Shown: positions 58,126-64,000 of the stretch, one piece after another
Layout of the letters: each line of letters starts with the position of its first letter
Position numbering within the stretch: the first letter of the stretch is position 1
DNA from: Zingiber officinale
Taxonomy: Eukaryota > Streptophyta > Magnoliopsida > Zingiberales > Zingiberaceae
DNA: 64,000 nt
Assembly: GCF_018446385.1 (NCBI RefSeq)
Contig: NC_056001.1
Location: 13,182,492-13,246,491 of the forward strand
Direction: 5' to 3'
Program-made: the position numbers and the translations under genes
The notes under the pieces: model-generated
What the model was told of the DNA's origin: nothing
The model's database searches: none
What the model saw: the letters and a program-made list of their open reading frames with translations, nothing else

Positions 58126-60016
58126 CGATAATTTACTAAAGTACGTATTTAGAGATTTAAATTTATAAAAGACATACACTATTTTAATAAATAAAGGTAT
58201 ACACTATTTTAATATTTATTAAAGAACGTACTTTTTTTAAGTACATTTCATATTTTACCCTCCGGATAATTTGACTTTTTTTATCTTTTTTTTTCTTCAC
58301 TATATTTCTCTCTCCTCTTTTTTGATTAATTTTTTCATAACATTTTAATACATTTGAAGAAGTAAAAATAAACAATGAATAGCATATTTGAACTTTTTGC
58401 AATTTTAGAAATCCATTGGAATTAAAATGAGTATAATCAGAACTCTCTAGGTCGATTAGTGGGTTTTGGTCAAAACTCATTGATGGAGCTAGAGAACTCC
58501 GATTGCACCCATTTCAATTTTTATGGATTCCTGAAATTACAAAGAGTTCAAATATGGTGTTCATTATTTATTTCGACTTTTTATAGTTCATCAGAAATCC
58601 ATAGGAACTAAAATGGGTGCAATCAGACCTCTCTAGGTCCATCAGTGGATTTTGACCGAAACTCACTGATGGACCTAGGGAGTTCCGATTGAACTCATTT
58701 CAGTTCAATCGGTTTTTCATAGTTGTAACATGTAAAATCAAAGAATCGGTAAAAAACTTCACGACGTGGACCTGATATGATTCCATATCAGGTCCAACTT
58801 CCATATCTGAATGATCAACAAACTATTTCTATTGCTATTGCAAGAATTACCACAGTACTCAATTCCAGAACATCAGTGCTTGCTGTTACTAATCCTCCAT
58901 CTGGACGGTATGATGATCTCAAAGTAAGTTAGTTGAACTTTTTAAATTTGGCAAGGGCTTAGTTATTTTAGTTAATTACTCGGTATAAAAAAATTTCAGT
59001 TGCTCAGATGATTTCTTATTTTTTTCAGAGCACACAGGATAATATTGATTTGCAGACAACCATTCTCTCTAGATTTGATCTTATCTTCATCATGAAAGAT
59101 GTCAGATTGTATGAGCAAGAAAATGTGCATATTAATTTAAGATTTGTGCTGGAATTATTTGTTGTTTTTCAGATTGACTTAATTTTAGGTATCATACAGA
59201 AAATTGCAAGTCATATTATCAAAGTGCACGCAAGTGGTGCTACAACCACTAAAAGTACTGATGTTGTAGAATGGGAAAATTGGCTCAAGCGGTATTTATT
59301 TTTCTCATAATCAATCTTTTTATTGTTTTCTATATACACAAAGCATGTATAAACTCTAAACTCAATCTGTAAAAGGTACATTGAGTATTGTCGGGTCACA
59401 TGTGAACCACGACGGTTGAATTTTTGCAACATAGAAGTTGGACCCACGTTGGGCCTTATATGATTCCATATCAGGTCCACGTTGGGCCTTATATGAGTCC
59501 ATATCAGATCCAACGTTGAGTTTTTTGTCGATTCTTTGATTTTGCATGTTAACAACTATGAAAAGCCGAAATAAATAATAGACATCATATTTGAACTCCT
59601 TACAACATCACAAATTCATAGGAACTGAAATGAGTTCAATCGGAGCTCTCTAAGTCCATCAGTGGGTTTTGACCGAAATCTACTATCGACCTAGAGAGCT
59701 CCGATTATACTCATTTTAGTTTCAGTATATTTCTAAAATTGCAAGGAGTTCAAATATGGTATTCATTGTTTATTTTTTACTTCTTCAAATGTATTAAAAT
59801 TTTATGAAAAAATTAACTAATGTTAGTATTTTTGTCGATAAAAAATAGAAGAGAGAGAATTATAGTGAAGAAAAGAAAACGGTAGAAAAAAATCAAATTG
59901 TCAGAAGGGTAAAATAGGAAATGTATTTAAAAAAGTGCGTTCTTTGATAAATACCAAAATAACGTACGTCTTTTGATAAATTACAATCTTTAGGTGCGGC
60001 CTTTGATAAATTACTG
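58126..60016. mobile_element. Pack-MULE with captured MCM5 exons (1891 bp)
   Basis: Long inverted arms (about 58,126-58,800 and 59,450-60,016) can be aligned across most of their length. A 9-bp duplication with one mismatch (CAAGATTTT at 58,117-58,125; AAAGATTTT at 60,017-60,025) flanks it, the length expected of Mutator-like elements. No transposase is present. The centre carries three exons of MCM5. Within the left arm, two successive imperfect palindromes of about 165 bp occur (58,387-58,553 and about 58,570-58,735). Confidence 0.88.
58813..59291 (+). pseudogene. Captured fragment of the MCM5 helicase gene
   Basis: Three exons in one phase: 58,813-58,923, 59,029-59,124 and 59,200-59,291, with GT-AG introns. 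The first reads [20 protein letters not shown], the sensor-1 region of MCM5. The second has [13 protein letters not shown] with the arginine-finger SRFD. The third has [14 protein letters not shown] and ENWLKRY. MCM5 is a subunit of the MCM2-7 replicative helicase. Differences at normally fixed positions (for example IAIARI near the start, AVTNP in sensor 1) indicate loss of constraint. Introns are kept, so the gene was copied as DNA. The fragment lacks Walker A and B and cannot be a helicase. A chimeric transcript is possible. Confidence 0.88.
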
Positions 60017-60025
60017 AAAGATTTT

Positions 60026-63000
60026 TATCTTCTTAATTATAATATAATTATAAAAAAGAACTTCTGTATATATATACATGTATATAGTCTGGTCAAATTT
60101 TTGTCATTTAGCAATGTTCTTAAAAAATTAATGACATGACGGTGTTGGTAATTAAATTATGGTATTAAATTTTTTAAAATAAATTAAAAATAATATATTT
60201 AGAATTCATATGTTTTAGAATGGATTAATCTCTTTATATCATCAATGAGTTTTGATCTAAATTTATTAATAAATTTATGAAATTTGAATTTTTAATAAAT
60301 TAATATGTAATAGAAGAGGGTGCTATAGTGAATCTATTTATGATATTTGTGCATAGATCTGACATCTATATGTCAGTTTTTTAATACCATTATTTTTACT
60401 TGAGCATTAAAAGAAAAAAAGAAAGCACAGTTTTTTTTAGTCAAAGTTCGTACAAATATCTATATTTATTATTGAGTGAAACCTATAATAATCTAATTTC
60501 AAGCTTAAAAAAATATCATTTAATATTTTTATGTATTTTTTAAGAAATTTTGATCAAAATTTATTGATTGACCTAGAAAATTTTAATTATACTTATTTCA
60601 AGTGCTACAAGTTTTTGAAGTGCTCCAGAGTCTATATGTACTAAGAAATATCTACTTGAAGTTATTAACAATAATGATTAGAAGGCTTTCAAAATTTATG
60701 ACTTTAGGACAATTGACACATATACATAATTTATCATATGAACGCAAAATCTAGATATGAATATCATAAATACCTTCAATGTAGTATCATTTTTCATTAC
60801 ATGTCAATTTTTTAAAAATTTAAATCTCTTAACTTCATCAATAAATTTTAGTCCAAACTTATTGATAAACCTAGAAAGCTCAACATATTTCAAAACATAT
60901 AGATTTTTGCAGTGTTAAGGAGTAGTGTTAAGGAGTCCAAATGAATAGTTCTTTACTGATTTTAAAAAGTCAACATCATAACTTAATTATATCAGCATCA
61001 TCATGTTACTCATTTTTAGAAATTATCACAAACACAGTGCTGATTTTTAAAAATCAACACCGCCGTATGCTAGTATAATTAAACTATAATTATATTTTTT
61101 AAAATCATTATCACAATGTCAGAGGTTGTTTCATGTAGATAAAGGAGAGGGAAAATTTTAATTTAGTTTAAAAGGAAAAAAAAGAAGAGAGAAATCAGGC
61201 AAAGTAGAGATCAAACAGAAGAAAAAGTCAGCATTGACATAGGGATAAAATATAGGTATGCCTTTTGACCATCTCCAAATCTCGGGTGCTTTAGGCAATT
61301 TCAAATTTTATATGTGTCCTTTTGGAAATTGCCGGTGAATATTGTTGATGACGAAGCAGGTAGAAATATTATTGATGACCTAGATAAATAATTGTGGGCC
61401 TGACCGTCTAAATCCTCGGAATCAACTTAGCCCCTTTATTGCAGAATTGAATATATATTTTTTAACATAATCGTTTTATAAATATATAAAAAAAATAGCG
61501 TCGTCGACTGCTTCTGAGCCAAAGGCTGTGATTAATCCTCTAAAATATTACAGAATAAGAACGGGTCAGATAATTTGAAAAAGTCAAACCATAATTTGAC
61601 CATCCCAATTGTATTTGCCCAACTAATCCTTGTTGCATAATGTAATTTTCGTTGACCCTTCAAATTTATTATTCTATTTGACTTTTTTGGCGTGCCGTTT
61701 TTAATCACTTTGATTATCCGGTCCATCTCATAAATTATGATTTACTAGCTTTATCAATCTATTTGACTTATTGGCATGCACTACCATATCTAATCATTAT
61801 ATCCTAACAACTCATCGATAATCCTCAACATTATCGATCTATTCTAATTTCTACATGAAAATGGTAAATACGCCATTATCTTTGACTTTTCTTTAAAAAA
61901 ATATGAACTAAAAAAATGATCCATTAACTTTTTTTTACCTCTCAAATTTTGTTTTAGAAAAATATAAATTGTCCACAAATTACATCTTAATAACACAATA
62001 AATTGTTCACAAAGATTTCGTTTTTATGCCTTTCTTTAAAATAATACAGAACAGCTCAGAAATCATATTCAAAATATTTGGTCCAGAATTTATGTTGCGT
62101 AGTCAATCATGTCCTGAAATTTAATTTTGCATTAAATGACGACATATTAATTACTTATTTATTTGGAGTCAATCCCTAAATATTTATTTTACTACTGGTG
62201 TCATTTTTTAAAAACAGACATCAAGTTATTTTTTAATTTTAAATGATTAGAATCTGATCAATTAAAAAATATTTTGTAAGTTATTATTAAGAATATTTTA
62301 ATAATATCATCTTTACCACAAGACTACGTTAGGAAGAACTTACGAAACTTATCCTGGTAACCAATATTCTTAGATTTATTATCAAAATCTCAACTGTATA
62401 TATATAAAAAGTGTTAATGGAGGTTCATCAATATTTTTACATTTATTTTTGGAAAAAAATTCTACAGCAGTAGGTCGCTGTTAAAATTCGTTAATTCTCT
62501 TGATTATTGGTCGGAGGATGTAACCATCACACCATTGTTGGAAAAACAAAAACCCTCGTGAAATTCACTTAGAAAATGTTTTTGTTATGAGAAATGATAG
62601 ATTTTATTTTATTTTTCCACATGTAGCAATCAAACATTCATGAACAAACTTGATATTCGATTTGATAAGCACTTATTTTATATTCATTCAATATATACAA
62701 GATTAATTAAATAAACAAACTTGAACAGCTCGTTAAATTAAATAAAAAAACTTAAACATGTGTTCAGCTCGTTAGCATTCGTGAACAATCATATTCATTA
62801 ATAAAATTGTTTACAATATGCTCAACAAATGATAAAATAAAATAAAATATATAAATTTAAATTATCAAACTTAATAACTAATGAACAACTAAAAATTTAA
62901 AACAATCAAATAAGTTTAAATTGAGAAATCGATAATATCTAAATGAACTAAGCTCGAATCAAGATCAAGCTAAGCTTGAATTGATAATAATAAAAAGAGA

Positions 63001-63180
63001 TGTAAAACTTTTAACTTTTAATGTGGCACAAACGTCACAATAAATAAACTCACGGTGGATTTTTAACCAGATGCTCTTATATACGATAAGCTCGACCAGC
63101 CCAACTCAGTTATTTTATTTTATCAGATAAGTTTAAACATCCAAATGAGCAAACTTTTGTTTGAGACTTTTCACTTTTCA
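60026..63180. other. AT-rich gene-poor region with transposon relics
   Basis: No gene recognised. Degenerate repeats of a motif around CATCAATGAGTTTTGATC occur near 60,220, 60,540 and 60,840. They resemble the palindromic cores of the adjacent Pack-MULE arms and suggest a decayed relative. 62,640-63,005 has AGCTCG-rich words that weakly recall the hAT MITE at 34,837. The frame at 61,532-61,726 has no domain. Confidence 0.4.
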
Positions 63181-64000
63181 GGAAAGCGAATGCGGATAAA
63201 TCACCATTTGATCCGATGAATCCTAAAGGAACGAACTTTTGACGGCGAAAAACGGTAACGATTTCGAGAGTGGGTTTTAATTCAATGGAGTTTGAGCATG
63301 ATTGGACTTGCCGAGAGGGTAAAATCCAGTTTTGGTTGCGGATTAAAAGGCAATTCTGGGCACGAAGGATTCAAAGTCAACACAAACAGCCCGGGGAGAC
63401 CGAAGCAGCAACGAAGGTGCAGAAATGAGATTGAGGTGAATTCTTCTATAATCCTTTCTCTCTTCTGTCTCTTTCCCTCTACATCTCTTTTCCTTCCTCA
63501 TTTCGTTTCCAGATTTCCATCGTTTTGATACCGGGATCGAGAAGTTAGGGTTCCCTGGCGACAGTTTGCATGCGACATTCATTTTCATCGCCTCGTCGAT
63601 CTCGTCTCCGGTCTCCTTTAAGAAGCTCCGATCTTATTCTTGTGTGATACTTCCAAAAAATTTCTCGACGCCGCGTTTTGTTCTTGATTTTAATTTCACT
63701 ATCAATCGATATTTAGGGTTCTTGGTGGATTTTCGTTTTATCTGATCGGAGGAGGGAACAACTTAGCCTAAGATTGTTAGAAAACCTTCTTTCTTTTTGT
63801 AGTTTCATCTTTTTTTCTTTTTTTTTTTCTTTTTTGTTCATTTGCTCTCTCCTTCGCCTTTGGCATCGTTAGTTTCTCACCAAGTTGCAAACTTTCTGTA
63901 TGTATTGCAATCCGCAACAATAAAAAAAAAATAACAGAAACACGTAAATCTTCCGAGCTTATCAGATTTTGCCCTCCTTCAAACAAGTGCTGCTTCCTGT
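63181..64000 (+). other. Possible 5' region of a gene continuing beyond the window
   Basis: From about 63,280 the sequence becomes GC-richer, with pyrimidine-rich stretches (63,445-63,500 and 63,600-63,660) like plant leaders or first introns. A 46-codon frame starting MEFEHDWTCREGK lies near 63,284, with no domain recognised. Gene identity cannot be stated. Confidence 0.3.

Noticed and set aside
62640-63005. Possible second copy of the hAT MITE at 34,837
   Set aside because: Only scattered AGCTCG-like words; no terminal repeats or duplication found.

Overview
The window is plant nuclear DNA. It has intron-containing genes with GT-AG junctions, plant-specific families (a Dof zinc finger and an A-type cytochrome P450) and dense nested retrotransposons. 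The P450 codon use and the transposon families suggest a monocot. I lean to the ginger family (Zingiberaceae), but that placement is inference and was not tested.

Bases 1 to about 40,700 are almost entirely mobile DNA. From 1 to 6711 lies the 3' half of a Tat/Retand-type Ty3 element: RNase H, a second RNase H, integrase, a 65-bp tandem array, a spliced antisense gene and the 3' LTR. It sits in the LTR of a minus-strand Ty1/copia element of SIRE type whose gag runs to 11,272. That gag is interrupted by a palindromic LTR insertion (8779-10041) flanked by a perfect 5-bp duplication. The LTR of this element (11,337-14,119) is itself hit by two solo LTRs. A second gag-only SIRE-type element (14,632-18,117) is cut by a large minus-strand SIRE-type element (18,118-31,773). 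Upstream of that element's 5' LTR lies the 3' internal part of a second copy, so two copies shared an LTR. Between its gag and pol sits a 3.57-kb CACTA transposon (24,453-28,022, target duplication CTT) carrying exons of an acyl-protein thioesterase gene. From 34.2 to 40.7 kb come solo LTRs, a hAT-type MITE, a Tourist-like MITE, a tRNA-derived SINE and a 74-bp minisatellite.

Bases 41,357 to 57,444 form a gene island. It holds a CYP92-like cytochrome P450 (+, 2 exons, 512 aa), a BRCT-RING-PHD protein (+, 7 exons, 455 aa, with a Tourist-like MITE in its third intron), a BSD-domain protein (-, 6 exons, 296 aa) and a Dof transcription factor (+, single exon, 284 aa). The second and third genes are convergent; the third and fourth are divergent.

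From 58,126 to 60,016 lies a Pack-MULE with long inverted terminal arms and a near-perfect 9-bp duplication. It carries three exons of the replicative helicase gene MCM5. The remainder to 64,000 is AT-rich and ends in pyrimidine-rich sequence that may be the 5' region of a gene outside the window.

The four host genes do not form a pathway. Their roles are specialised metabolism (P450), probable DNA-damage or chromatin signalling (BRCT-RING-PHD), an uncharacterised BSD role, and transcription (Dof). The most notable features are the two gene-capturing DNA transposons, the palindromic LTR insertion, the antisense gene in the Tat element, and arrays of short palindromes in three different LTR families.
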